Source of the DNA: CAYPUT01 sp046541715
GTDB lineage: Bacteria; Spirochaetota; Spirochaetia; DSM-27196; PWMO01
Reading direction: 5' to 3'
Length of the DNA stretch: 18,599 nucleotides
Assembly (NCBI GenBank): GCA_046541715.1
Contig: JBKHCS010000056.1
Span: 1-18,599 of the forward strand
The notes beneath the pieces were generated by a model. It ran no database searches and was not told where the DNA came from. It worked only from the letters and a program-made list of their open reading frames with translations. This document shows positions 1 through 8,126 of the stretch, piece after piece; position 1 is the first letter of the stretch; each line of letters opens with the position of its first letter. A program made the translations under genes and the position numbers.

Positions 1-227
1 CGCACGTTGTCCGGGAGAAACCTGAGAAACTCTCCTTCGAGAAGCGTCACGATCTCCGGCGTTACCAGCAACGACCCGGCGACGAAGAGCATTAACAGAA
101 GGGGAATGGTCCCGACGATCAGGCTGAAGCCCAGGCCTTTGGTAAGGAGGGCGCCGTTGACTTCTCCGTAGCGTTTGAGGATACGCCCGATGAGCTTTAA
201 TGGTCCCGGCAGGTTCATCTGTGTCAT
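1..227 (-). CDS. YihY/BrkB-type inner-membrane protein, N-terminal part (runs off left edge)
   Basis: This is the first 75 or so codons of a minus-strand gene whose 3' part lies outside the window. The visible protein starts MTQMNLPGPLKLIGRILKRY and continues with a hydrophobic segment at about residues 31-54, interrupted by an IPLLLML stretch. After that comes an acidic amphipathic segment ending FLRFLPDN. A short basic/amphipathic N-terminus, a first membrane helix with an internal proline before a leucine run, and a following LP motif are what I know from the YihY/virulence-factor-BrkB (formerly 'RNase BN') family of six-helix membrane proteins. The physiological role of that family is not settled. 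I chose the ATG at 227 because a purine-rich GGGAAG lies about 10 nt upstream; an in-frame ATG at 218 is an alternative. The assignment rests on a short fragment only. Confidence 0.55.
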   Translation of the reverse strand, partial: MTQMNLPGPLKLIGRILKRYGEVNGALLTKGLGFSLIVGTIPLLLMLFVAGSLLVTPEIVTLLEGEFLRFLPDNV

Positions 228-317
228 CGTATCAGACTTCCCAACTTCGTTTTAGCCGGTTCGTCGTGCTGCCTGCCTGCCCGGGCCGGAAAACGCGCCG
301 ACGCCTGGACCATTGGT

Positions 318-420
318 TTCCAACCAGTAAAATCAATGAATAGTCTAATAACTTTTTTTAAAAAAATATGTGCAATAACATTTTTATTGTGATAAACTCT
401 GATTAAAAGTTCTAGGATAC
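318..420. promoter_or_regulatory. AT-rich intergenic island between divergent genes, with a T7A7 palindrome
   Basis: In the 207-nt gap between the YihY-like gene and the chemoreceptor gene, positions 321-420 have only about 23 G/C by hand count, against roughly 60% for the surrounding genes. Seven T followed by seven A form a perfect 14-bp palindrome at 353-366. This is the expected place for the promoters of both divergent genes. I could not find a convincing sigma-70 pair, and the sigma-28 (flagellar) pattern TAAA-N15-GCCGATAA has no good match. The call rests on composition and position only. Confidence 0.35.
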
Positions 421-434
421 CGGGGAGGTTCCTG

Positions 435-2342
435 ATGTCGATCCGAGCACGAATACTCATTGTCGTCACCATCGCAATCATAGCGATGAGCGGCATAACC
501 ATTCTGCGACAGCTCTTGTCGTTTGAACGGCAGGTAGCTACCGAAAGCGAAGCCTATAGACAGCAAGTCGGTACGGTCTTTGAGAGTCTGTTGCGAAAGG
601 ACCTCGAAGGTCTAAACATGACCCTCGAGACCGTAGCCCGAAACAGACAGGCGGTCTCTCTCTTCGCCGAAGGCGATAGGGACGGGCTAACCGAGCTCTA
701 CTTGCGCTTTTTCGAAGAGCTCAAGTCGACCTACGGTGTAGCACAGTTTCAGTTCCACCTCCCGCCGGCCACAAGCTTTCTGCGGCTTCATCGTCCTGAG
801 CGATTCGGGGACGACCTCTCGGAGTTCCGAAACACTGTCGTGGTCGCGAACAGCAACCGACAGACGGTGGCCGGATTGGAAGTTGGGCGCGGTGGACCGG
901 GGACCCGGGTCGTGGTTCCCGTCTCCGACGGCGATCGACACATCGGAACGGTCGAACTCGGGGGCTCCATCGACGCGATTCTGGAGAACCTGCGCGAGAG
1001 CTTTGGGATGGAGTACGCTATCGGGATCGACCAAGACGTCTTCGAGGCCGCGGGGCGATTCGAGGCTCTCGAAACCGACGTCATCCAGGGTGACACGGTC
1101 TTCTATCAGTTTTCCAGCGACGCGATGCGAACCGTCTTCTCCAGGGTGGAACCCGGGACGACGGAGGTCGAGTTAGCCGGGAAGACCGAGCTCCTCCAAC
1201 GGATTACCCTCCGAGACTACGCCGACCAAGAGATCGGTTCCATTGTCTTTACTCAAGACATCGATGCCACGGTATCCGCGCTCCGAAGCGAAATGCTTTC
1301 GGGCATGATGATCAACGGCCTGGTGATGATCGTGACGATTCTGCTTCTTCTGGTCATCGTCACGCGCTCCTTAAAGCCCCTCGACAAAGTGGTGGAAGTG
1401 ACCGAGCGGCTGGCGGAGGGAGATTTTTCCCAGACGCTTTCGTCGAACCGGAAAGACGAGACGGGCAAGGTCTTTGCTGCGATGTCCCGGATGATCGATC
1501 GCCTCCGGCAAACCATATCGAGCGTACAGTCGATTTCCGGCGAAGTGTCGACCGGTAGCGATCAGCTCTCCCAGACCGCCCAGAGCCTCTCCGACGGGGC
1601 GTCGACCCAAGCCTCCAGCGCCGAGGAGATATCGAGTTCGATGGAAGAGATGGACTCAACGATCCGGCAGAACACCGATCACGCAACCGAGACCGAGAAG
1701 ATCGCACTGAAATGCGCCGACGATGCCCAAAGTGGCGGCGAGGCCGTGGAGCAAACCGTCGGCGCCATGCGAGATATCGCGGAAAAGATTACCGTAATCG
1801 AGGAGATCGCTCGAAACACGAACCTTCTCGCCCTGAACGCCGCCATAGAGGCCGCCCGGGCCGGGGAGTCGGGGAAGGGATTTGCGGTCGTAGCAGGAGA
1901 GGTTCGTAAACTCGCGGAGCACAGCGGCAGTGCCGCTGCCGAGATCTCCGAGCTCTCTCGAAACAGTCTCGACGTTGCCGAACGAGCGGGCACATTGCTC
2001 CGGGAAGTCGTGCCGGCCATTCGTAAGACCGCGACGCTTATACAGGATATCAGCACGTCCAGCAAGGAGCAGGCCCAGGGAGCGACCCAGATATCCGGAG
2101 CCGTGCAACAACTCGATTCGGTCATTCAACAGAATGCGAGCTATTCGGAGGAGATGGCGGGTATGGCCGAGGAGCTATCGTCCCAGGCAGACCAACTAGC
2201 CGATGCCGTGGCCTTCTTCCATCTCGGAGACGAGACCGCTGCACGCCGGCTCCCGGGACCTACTCCTTCGCCTGCATCGCGGCAAGCTTCGCTTCGAGCG
2301 CCTGAATCCGAAGTTCGAGAGCTTGCACATCACTCTTCCTAA
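435..2342 (+). CDS. Methyl-accepting chemotaxis protein with periplasmic double-Cache sensor
   Basis: This 635-residue transmembrane chemoreceptor would signal through CheA/CheW to the flagellar motor. Domains in order: membrane helix 1 at about 7-24; periplasmic sensor at about 30-285; membrane helix 2 at about 288-309; HAMP at about 310-362; cytoplasmic coiled-coil signalling domain to about 595. The sensor contains FLRLHRPERFGDDLSEFR and GLEVGRGG, a pattern I associate with the dCache_3 type; its ligand cannot be read from sequence. The highly conserved hairpin tip, containing NLLALNAAIEAARAGE and GFAVVAGEVRKLA, lies at about 455-495. The ATG at 435 is preceded by a strong GGGGAGG at 422-428 with 6-nt spacing. 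No C-terminal CheR/CheB-tethering pentapeptide is seen. The last 27 codons overlap the convergent phasin-like gene, so the tail after residue 600 is probably not functionally constrained as receptor. No che genes are nearby. Confidence 0.96.
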   Translation: MSIRARILIVVTIAIIAMSGITILRQLLSFERQVATESEAYRQQVGTVFESLLRKDLEGLNMTLETVARNRQAVSLFAEGDRDGLTELYLRFFEELKSTYGVAQFQFHLPPATSFLRLHRPERFGDDLSEFRNTVVVANSNRQTVAGLEVGRGGPGTRVVVPVSDGDRHIGTVELGGSIDAILENLRESFGMEYAIGIDQDVFEAAGRFEALETDVIQGDTVFYQFSSDAMRTVFSRVEPGTTEVELAGKTELLQRITLRDYADQEIGSIVFTQDIDATVSALRSEMLSGMMINGLVMIVTILLLLVIVTRSLKPLDKVVEVTERLAEGDFSQTLSSNRKDETGKVFAAMSRMIDRLRQTISSVQSISGEVSTGSDQLSQTAQSLSDGASTQASSAEEISSSMEEMDSTIRQNTDHATETEKIALKCADDAQSGGEAVEQTVGAMRDIAEKITVIEEIARNTNLLALNAAIEAARAGESGKGFAVVAGEVRKLAEHSGSAAAEISELSRNSLDVAERAGTLLREVVPAIRKTATLIQDISTSSKEQAQGATQISGAVQQLDSVIQQNASYSEEMAGMAEELSSQADQLADAVAFFHLGDETAARRLPGPTPSPASRQASLRAPESEVRELAHHSS

Positions 2343-2571
2343 CCAGATCGAGGTGTTGTAGGGTTTCGTCGACCTGCTCTCTAACCACCTTCGAGAGGCG
2401 GTCGCGGAACTCCTCGGCCTGCCGGACCATGTTGTCCGAGAGGCGGCGTCCTTCGACCTCGTTCAGCTGTTGCTCCTGGGCGAGGCGTTGGGCCATGTCG
2501 GCGATAGCGTCTTTGGTGCGGAGGGCCATTCCGAGCCCCGCGTAGAATGTTCGTTCAAGTTGGCTTGCCAT
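2260..2571 (-). CDS. Small phasin-like coiled-coil protein (PHA-synthesis-regulator type)
   Basis: This 103-residue, highly charged, helix-forming protein has no signal peptide or membrane segment. The pattern is an N-terminal short hydrophobic stretch (FYAGLGMALRTKDAI), a middle helix with EVEGRRLSDNMVRQAEEFRD, then a motif like 'h-DLVRKSDVQALELRIQALEAKL' (broken here; residues about 75-98). This matches the layout of the small 'polyhydroxyalkanoate synthesis regulator phasin' family (COG3937-like) and more loosely BMFP/UbiK-type proteins; both end in a leucine-zipper-like coiled coil. Function in this family is poorly defined, and no PHA synthase or ubiquinone gene is in the window. The ATG at 2571 has AAGGAG (plus-strand CTCCTT at 2578-2583) 6 nt upstream, a good ribosome site. 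The 3' end overlaps the chemoreceptor gene by 83 nt in convergent orientation. Confidence 0.7.
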   Translation of the reverse strand: MASQLERTFYAGLGMALRTKDAIADMAQRLAQEQQLNEVEGRRLSDNMVRQAEEFRDRLSKVVREQVDETLQHLDLVRKSDVQALELRIQALEAKLAAMQAKE

Positions 2572-2589
2572 TGAAGTCTCCTTAGTTTC

Positions 2590-2618
2590 AATATGATAAA
2601 TCTCCTTCGTGATCTCAA
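2590..2618 (-). promoter_or_regulatory. Candidate sigma-70 promoter for the phasin-like gene
   Basis: Read on the minus strand, TTGAGA (plus 2613-2618) and CATATT (plus 2590-2595) are separated by 17 nt. The match to TTGACA/TATAAT is 5/6 and 4/6. Transcription would begin near 2583, at the edge of the ribosome-binding site and about 12 nt from the ATG. It is suggestive only. Confidence 0.3.
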
Positions 2619-2645
2619 CTTACCATTTTCTCTTATCGTGCCGAT

Positions 2646-2654
2646 TGTTATACT
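2646..2654 (+). promoter_or_regulatory. Candidate extended -10 element for the sugar transferase gene
   Basis: TG-T-TATACT at 2646-2654 is an extended -10 (TGnTATAAT, one mismatch in the hexamer). There is no good -35 box upstream and no Shine-Dalgarno between it and the ATG at 2667. Transcription would start at about 2661, giving a leader of only about six nucleotides. Confidence 0.35.
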
Positions 2655-2666
2655 AAGCGTCCTTAT

Positions 2667-4025
2667 ATGCGGGGAAAAGGCCTTAAGTCCGTAGTATTCG
2701 GCGGCGATGTGGTCGCCCTCTACCTGTCTCTCTTTCTCGCTCTTGGTCTCCGCTACGGTACCGACTTTCTGCTTTCCCGGTATCAGGCCCACCTTCTTCC
2801 CCTTACCGTCGTCTTCGCCCTCTGGCTGACGGTGTTCTACATAACCGACCTCTACAACTTGAGCCAACCCGTAAACAATCGTTACTTCGTCTACTCGATG
2901 ATGGCCAACTTGGGCCTTGCCGTGGCCTTCTTCTATGCTTTCCCGGGTTTGGAGATCTCGCCGAAGACCAACCTCCTTCTCGTTGCCGGCCTCTACTCGT
3001 TCTTCTTCTATTTCTGGCGTCTTTTCCTCAACAAGCTTCTCGATACCCTCGGTGTGGAGCGGCCGGTGGTTATCGTCGGCGCCGACGACCACGCCCTGGA
3101 AATGGCCGAGAAACTCCAAGAGTCCTCCCGCCTCGGCTACACGGTTCGGGCAATCCTTCGAGATCCGGACAGCACCTCGTTGGTCCAGCGGCGTTTCCCG
3201 GACATCGAAGTCCTTGACGGTATTGAAGAGTTGACGGCTCTCGCCGAGCGAGGGGAAGTCCATACGGTCATCATCAGCGACCGTCGTTTCGATTCGGTCT
3301 ACCGGGAACTCTACTCCTTACTGCGGTATCGGCTCAACTTCTTCCAGTTAACCAGTTTCTGGGAAGCCTTCGACGAGACCATCCCCATCTACGCTACCCG
3401 GGAGAGCTGGTTCCTCGAAAACCTCAACCGGGGTCCGAACAGGTCTTACCAGTACCTCAAGCGTATCCTCGATATCGTCGGGGTCATCCTTATCGCCGTT
3501 CCCGCCGTCGTCCTCGGTTTGCTGACGGCCGCCTTTGTCAAGGCGACGAGTCGGGGGCCCGCGATCTATCAACAAGTCCGGTTAGGGCGTAACGAGCGGG
3601 AGTTTACCATTTACAAGTTTAGGTCGATGGTCACCGATGCGGAGGTCAACGGCGCCCAGTGGGCCGGAGAGAACGACCCGCGAATAACCGCGGTCGGTCG
3701 GTTCATCCGCAAGACGCGTCTCGACGAGATTCCGCAGATCTACAATGTCATTCGGGGAGACATGAGCTTTGTCGGCCCCCGCCCGGAACGGCCGGAGTTC
3801 GTTACGGAGTTGACTCGACGGGTGCCCCACTACCATCTCCGACATCTTATCCGCCCGGGTCTAACCGGATGGGCACAGGTTCGTTACCGCTACGGCGCCA
3901 GCGAGGAAGATGCGGCCCAGAAACTGATGTACGATCTCTTCTACGTCAAGAATGTGTCGCTGGTTCTCGATATCCGGATCATCCTCAAGACCGTCTTGAC
4001 GATTCTGACCAAGGGGGGGCGGTAG
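2667..4025 (+). CDS. Polyprenyl-phosphate sugar-phosphate transferase (exopolysaccharide/O-antigen initiating enzyme)
   Basis: This 452-residue membrane enzyme of the WbaP/EpsB-like 'exopolysaccharide biosynthesis polyprenyl glycosylphosphotransferase' type is expected to move a sugar-1-phosphate from a UDP-sugar onto undecaprenyl phosphate at the inner membrane. That is the first step of a surface polysaccharide. Four membrane helices lie at about 8-27, 44-62, 74-92 and 103-121. A nucleotide-binding-like domain follows (PVVIVGADDHALEMAEKL, about 133-220), then a re-entrant helix at about 267-290 and the catalytic domain with FRSM, RKTRLDEIPQ (D353-E354 the expected catalytic pair), GDMSFVGPRPERPEF and RPGLTGWAQV. 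Length is normal for the family. The first in-frame start after a stop at 2610 is the ATG at 2667; it lacks a Shine-Dalgarno. No other polysaccharide genes are adjacent, and the sugar specificity cannot be told. The stop lies 24 nt from the end of convergent ftsH. Confidence 0.93.
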   Translation: MRGKGLKSVVFGGDVVALYLSLFLALGLRYGTDFLLSRYQAHLLPLTVVFALWLTVFYITDLYNLSQPVNNRYFVYSMMANLGLAVAFFYAFPGLEISPKTNLLLVAGLYSFFFYFWRLFLNKLLDTLGVERPVVIVGADDHALEMAEKLQESSRLGYTVRAILRDPDSTSLVQRRFPDIEVLDGIEELTALAERGEVHTVIISDRRFDSVYRELYSLLRYRLNFFQLTSFWEAFDETIPIYATRESWFLENLNRGPNRSYQYLKRILDIVGVILIAVPAVVLGLLTAAFVKATSRGPAIYQQVRLGRNEREFTIYKFRSMVTDAEVNGAQWAGENDPRITAVGRFIRKTRLDEIPQIYNVIRGDMSFVGPRPERPEFVTELTRRVPHYHLRHLIRPGLTGWAQVRYRYGASEEDAAQKLMYDLFYVKNVSLVLDIRIILKTVLTILTKGGR

Positions 4026-4049
4026 GACGGCCGGGACTCCAAGGGACGG

Positions 4050-5969
4050 TTACTCGTCCGCTTCGGCTACTTCTCCGTCGCCCTTCGCCTCTTTCGGGGT
4101 CATCCCCAAGAGCTCGACGACCTCTTCGCCGGAGAGCTCCTCCTTCTCCAAGAGCTTCTCGGCAACGTCCTTGAGGCCGTCGTGATGCTCCTTCAGAAGG
4201 GAGCTGACCCGTCTTTCCGCCTCTCCCAAGAGGCTGCGGATTTCCTTGTCGATTTCCTGAGCGGTCGCCTCGGAGTATTCCTTGCGCTTTGAGAGCTCTT
4301 CGCCGAGGAAGACATTCTGCTTCTCGCCGCCTGCGGAGAACGCGCCGATCGCATCGCTCATCCCCCAGTCGCTTACCATCTTCCGGGCGAGTTTGGTTGC
4401 CTGTTCTAAGTCGCTCTGGGCGCCGCTGGTAACCGTTTCGAAGGTTAGGATCTCCGACGCTCGGCCCGCCAGGAGGACGGCCAAGCGGTCAAAGAGATAC
4501 GGTTTGTCGTAGAGGTACTTTTCGGCGTCCGGCAGTTGCTGGGTTACCCCCATGGCGCGATCCCGAGGGACGATCGTCACCTTGAGGAGGGGGTCGGTCT
4601 TCGGCAGCAGGGCGGCGGCAGCCGCGTGGCCCGCCTCGTGGTACGCCACGATCTTGCGTTCCTCCGGGCTCACCGTAAGGTTCCGCCGTTCCAGGCCCAG
4701 GAGCACCTTATCCCGGGCCTCGTCGAGGTCGACCGCCTCGATGCGCTTCTTCTGCTGCCGGGCGGCGATCAGCGAGCCTTCGTTCAGAAGGTTCTGAAGA
4801 TCCGCCCCGGTGAACCCCGGGGTTCCCTTGGCAATATCCTCGAGATTCACGTCGTCGGAGAGGGGGCGCTCTCTTGCGTGGAGCTTGAGGATCTCGGCGC
4901 GGTCTCTTACCGACGGCAAGTTCGTCGTTACCCGGCGGTCGAAACGACCGGGGCGCAAGAGTGCGGGGTCGAGGATGTCCGGCCGGTTTGTCGCCGCCAG
5001 GACGATGACCGCCTCGGTCTGCTCGAACCCGTCGAGCTCTGCGAGAAGCTGATTCAAGGTTTGCTCCCGCTCATCGTGCCCCCCCCCGAGACCGGCGCCC
5101 CGGTGGCGACCGATAGAATCGAGCTCGTCGATAAAAATAATGCTCGGGGCCCGTTTCTTGGCGTCCTTGAAGAGGTTTCGGACTCGGGACGCGCCGACAC
5201 CGACGAACATCTCCATAAAGTCGCTACCGCTCATGCTGTAGAACGGCGCCTCCGCCTCCCCCGCTATGGCCCGGGCGAGGAGCGTCTTGCCGGTTCCCGG
5301 AGGTCCAACGAGGAGCACACCCTTCGGTGTCCGGGCGCCGAGGTGCTCGTATTTTTCGGGATGCTTGAGGTAATCCACCAGCTCTATCACCTCTTCCTTA
5401 ACCCCGTGGAGACCGGCGACGTCTTCGAATGTCGTCTCGACGTGGGAGCGCTTGTCGTAGAGCTTGGCCTGGTTCTGTCCGACGCTGAAGATGTTCCCCC
5501 CCTGGCTCCGCATGTTACGAAAGACCGCCATCCCGATCCATACCAAAAGAAGGAAGGGCAGAAGGTTCGCGAAAAAGCCGAGGGGAGAGACGTTGTCCCG
5601 GGCGGGCCGGGTATAGACGTCGATGCCCCGGTCTGTGAGTTGATCGATAAGATCCGGATCCCCGGAGGAGGGAACGAAGGTCACGAAGTCCTGGACCTGC
5701 TGATTGCCTTCTACCGAAACGCTTCTGCGGAACTGCCCCGCGATCCGGTCTCCGGAAAGTACGAGTTCCCGGACGTTGTCCTGCTCCACTTGGTCGAGAA
5801 AAGTCGTATAACTCACGTTCGGCTGATTCGTCTGGCCGAACATACCACCCATAAAGGGCAGTAGAAACAGCAGTGGAATCAGAAAGGGGAGCCACCGGCG
5901 CCCGTTGTTCATATTGAAGGGTGATTGCTGATCACCGTTGTCTTGTCGTCTGTCTTGCTTCTCTGCCAT
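4050..5969 (-). CDS. ftsH: ATP-dependent membrane zinc metalloprotease FtsH
   Basis: FtsH is a hexameric inner-membrane AAA+ protease that degrades unassembled membrane proteins and short-lived regulators. The 639-residue protein has two membrane helices at about 26-44 and 131-150, flanking a periplasmic domain. The AAA+ module has Walker A GPPGTGKT (222-229), pore loop MFVGVGA (around 255), Walker B IIFIDE (277-282) and a second region of homology with ATNRPDILDPALLRPGRFDRR split across 326-346. The M41 peptidase has HEAGH (444-448) and the third zinc ligand in SGAQSDLEQ (D520). All key residues are intact. The frame is open up to 6014, but I chose the ATG at 5969: GAAGG lies about 7 nt upstream there, whereas the ATG at 6014 has no ribosome site and sits in a hairpin. 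It lies 57 nt downstream of ligA, probably in the same operon. Confidence 0.98.
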   Translation of the reverse strand: MAEKQDRRQDNGDQQSPFNMNNGRRWLPFLIPLLFLLPFMGGMFGQTNQPNVSYTTFLDQVEQDNVRELVLSGDRIAGQFRRSVSVEGNQQVQDFVTFVPSSGDPDLIDQLTDRGIDVYTRPARDNVSPLGFFANLLPFLLLVWIGMAVFRNMRSQGGNIFSVGQNQAKLYDKRSHVETTFEDVAGLHGVKEEVIELVDYLKHPEKYEHLGARTPKGVLLVGPPGTGKTLLARAIAGEAEAPFYSMSGSDFMEMFVGVGASRVRNLFKDAKKRAPSIIFIDELDSIGRHRGAGLGGGHDEREQTLNQLLAELDGFEQTEAVIVLAATNRPDILDPALLRPGRFDRRVTTNLPSVRDRAEILKLHARERPLSDDVNLEDIAKGTPGFTGADLQNLLNEGSLIAARQQKKRIEAVDLDEARDKVLLGLERRNLTVSPEERKIVAYHEAGHAAAAALLPKTDPLLKVTIVPRDRAMGVTQQLPDAEKYLYDKPYLFDRLAVLLAGRASEILTFETVTSGAQSDLEQATKLARKMVSDWGMSDAIGAFSAGGEKQNVFLGEELSKRKEYSEATAQEIDKEIRSLLGEAERRVSSLLKEHHDGLKDVAEKLLEKEELSGEEVVELLGMTPKEAKGDGEVAEADE

Positions 5970-6009
5970 GAAAATACCTTCACAAAGTAGGTCTCTGAGT
6001 TCGGCATTG

Positions 6010-6026
6010 CCCATAAACCGTATGGG
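6010..6026 (-). other. Short intercistronic hairpin between ligA and ftsH
   Basis: On the minus strand, directly after the ligA stop codon, CCCATA-CGGTT-TATGGG forms a perfect 6-bp stem with a 5-nt loop. There is no T-tract after it, so it is not a convincing terminator. It could be an mRNA-processing or attenuation point between the two genes, or chance. Confidence 0.3.
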
Positions 6027-8126
6027 TTAACGCATTTCGAGAAAAGCGGCGAACTCATCCTCGCTTAGTATACGGATTTCCAGGGCTTCCGCCCTCTCTC
6101 GCTTACTTCCGGGGTCGCTCCCCGCCACCACGTAATCGGTGTTCTTGCTTACCGATCCGGTTACCCTCCCGCCCCGGGCTTCGATGGCTTCCTTCGCCTC
6201 CGCTCGGGAGAAGCCTTCGAGACTCCCGGTTAGGACAACCGTCTTGCCGGCGAAGGGGCCCCCACGTCCCGGTGCCCCGTCTGCGTTTCCGTCGGCTCCG
6301 GGCTCTTCCCCTGTGACCGACGGCGGTGCCGTCGGCGACACCCCAAGCTCCGCGAGCTCCGCGAGGGCCTTGCGGTTCTCCTCGTTTTGGAAGAAATCGC
6401 GGACGCTCTGGGCCGTCTGGGGGCCGATGTCCCCGATGGATTCGAGTTCGGATTGCGAGGCGTCCATTATTGCGCCGACCGAGCCGAAGTGACGCGCCAA
6501 GAGAGCGGCAGCCCGTTCTCCGACATGGCGGATGCCGAGGCCGAAGATGAACCGCGGGAGCGACTGTGCCTTGGAGGCTTCGATTGCCGCGACCAACTGT
6601 CGGGCGGATTTTTCGCCGAACCCCTCGAGGGACGCTATCTCCTCTGCGGTAAGGCGGTAGATATCCGGGACTTCCTGAACGAGTCCCGCGTCGAGAAGCT
6701 GTTCCACCGACTTCTCCCCGAGACCTTCTATATCCATCGCCCCCCGGGAGGCGTAGTGGATTAGCCGTCCGAGAAGCTGCGCCCGGCACGAGAGACCCGC
6801 GGGGCAGATATGGGCGGCCCCCTCCCGGACGACTGAGGTCCCACAGACCGGGCAGTGGGTCGGCATCTGGAAGGGCTTACTGCGATTCGGGCGATCAGGG
6901 CTTACCACTTCGGCGACCTCGGGAATGACATCCCCGGCCCGGATTACCCGGACTTCGTCGCCCTCCCGGACATCCTTCCGGGCGACCTCGTCGGCGTTGT
7001 GGAGGGTCGCCCGGCTCACGGTAACCCCGCCGATCGAGACGGGGTCGAGGAGGGCCACCGGCGTTAACGCGCCGGTCCGGCCGACCTGCACCGCGATCTT
7101 CCGCAGGGTCGTGACCTCCCGTTTCGGTGGGAACTTCCATGCAACGGCCCACCGGGGGCTCCGGTTCCGATAGCCGAGCTCTTCTCGGTCCGCGTAGGAA
7201 TCGATCTTTAGTACGATTCCGTCTATCTCGTAAGGCAGCGTATCCCGGGCCGCGGCTATCTCTTCCCGGTAGGCCACCACCTCTTCCAGGCTTTCCAACT
7301 TTCTGTTCCATGGGTTGGTCTTGAGACCCCACCGGGAAAAATCGGTCAGCGTCTCGAGGTGGCTTCTTCCGGCGTAGCCCTCCGCTGCGAGAATGTCGTA
7401 GAAGAAGATACTAAGCGGCTTGTCTGCGGTGTTCTTCGGATCGAGCTGCCGGAGGCTGCCGCTCGCGGCGTTCCTTGGGTTCGCATAGAGCTCCAAACCG
7501 GCCTCCGCCCGCCGCTGGTTTAGCTCGATAAAGCCGTTGCGGTCCATAAGAACCTCTCCCCGGACCGACAAGAAGGGTGGTGCGCCCCGGAGCACCAAGG
7601 GGACCGTGGGAATCGTCTTGAGGTTCCGGGTGATGTCTTCCCCGATCCGCCCGTCACCCCGGGTTACTCCGTGGGAAAGGCGGCCGTCCCGGTAGACCAC
7701 CTCGACGCTGACTCCGTCCATCTTCGGCTCGGCGACGTAGAGTACCGGCCTCTCACCGAGGCTCCTCCGGAGAAAGCGGTCGAAGGCCTCCATCTCCTCT
7801 TGCTGCTGGATCGAGTTGAGGCTGAGCATCGGCGCTTGGTGCTCGACCTTCTTTAGCTCCGACGCCGGAGCAATACCGACCCGCTGGGTAGGCGAGGTGT
7901 CGCTGCGGAGATCAGGGAAGCGCTCCTCGAGTCCCTGAAGGCGACTGAACAACCGGTCCCAGCTGTCGTCTGCGAGGACCGGAGCGTCTTCCACGTAGTA
8001 GAGATGGTTGTGGTGATGGAGCGCCTCCCGGAGATAGGCCGCCTCCTCCCTGGCTGCTTCGGGAGAAAGGCTATCCAGGTCCGGGAGATCCTCCGGAATG
8101 GGCGGGGCGAGGTAGGGGTTTGTCAT
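6027..8126 (-). CDS. ligA: NAD-dependent DNA ligase LigA
   Basis: This 699-residue enzyme seals nicks in replication and repair using NAD+. Domain order is complete: Ia domain with HNHLYYVEDAPVLADDSWD (about 39-57); adenylation domain with catalytic lysine in EPKMDG (K135) and TRGDGRIGEDIT; OB fold with NRSPRWAVAWKFPP near 321-334; a four-cysteine zinc site at C425, C428, C441, C447; helix-hairpin-helix repeats at about 455-580; a low-complexity, Gly/Ala/Pro-rich linker at about 598-623; and a C-terminal BRCT domain (GKTVVLTGSLEGFSRAEAK onward). Length is slightly above the usual about 670, mainly because of the linker. The frame is open upstream to 8561, but that part is antisense-type reading inside mscS. 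The ATG at 8126 is preceded by GGAGGA and overlaps the mscS stop as ATGA, so translation is likely coupled. Confidence 0.98.
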   Translation of the reverse strand: MTNPYLAPPIPEDLPDLDSLSPEAAREEAAYLREALHHHNHLYYVEDAPVLADDSWDRLFSRLQGLEERFPDLRSDTSPTQRVGIAPASELKKVEHQAPMLSLNSIQQQEEMEAFDRFLRRSLGERPVLYVAEPKMDGVSVEVVYRDGRLSHGVTRGDGRIGEDITRNLKTIPTVPLVLRGAPPFLSVRGEVLMDRNGFIELNQRRAEAGLELYANPRNAASGSLRQLDPKNTADKPLSIFFYDILAAEGYAGRSHLETLTDFSRWGLKTNPWNRKLESLEEVVAYREEIAAARDTLPYEIDGIVLKIDSYADREELGYRNRSPRWAVAWKFPPKREVTTLRKIAVQVGRTGALTPVALLDPVSIGGVTVSRATLHNADEVARKDVREGDEVRVIRAGDVIPEVAEVVSPDRPNRSKPFQMPTHCPVCGTSVVREGAAHICPAGLSCRAQLLGRLIHYASRGAMDIEGLGEKSVEQLLDAGLVQEVPDIYRLTAEEIASLEGFGEKSARQLVAAIEASKAQSLPRFIFGLGIRHVGERAAALLARHFGSVGAIMDASQSELESIGDIGPQTAQSVRDFFQNEENRKALAELAELGVSPTAPPSVTGEEPGADGNADGAPGRGGPFAGKTVVLTGSLEGFSRAEAKEAIEARGGRVTGSVSKNTDYVVAGSDPGSKRERAEALEIRILSEDEFAAFLEMR

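Noticed and set aside
328..420. Possible flagellar sigma-28 promoter for the chemoreceptor (TAAA at 328 or 393)
   Set aside because: The downstream halves (GTCTAATA, TAGGATAC) match GCCGATAA poorly. The second would also put the transcription start inside the ribosome-binding site.
2463..3263. Minus-strand frame of 266 codons overlapping the phasin-like and sugar transferase genes
   Set aside because: It is antisense to the membrane and nucleotide-binding part of the sugar transferase and out of frame with the phasin-like gene. It has no ribosome-binding site or recognisable domain.
4536..5864. Long open frame (442 codons) on the plus strand opposite ftsH
   Set aside because: It is fully antisense to the conserved AAA+ and protease domains of ftsH, and its product shows no recognisable motif. 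Long antisense frames are common in GC-rich genes.
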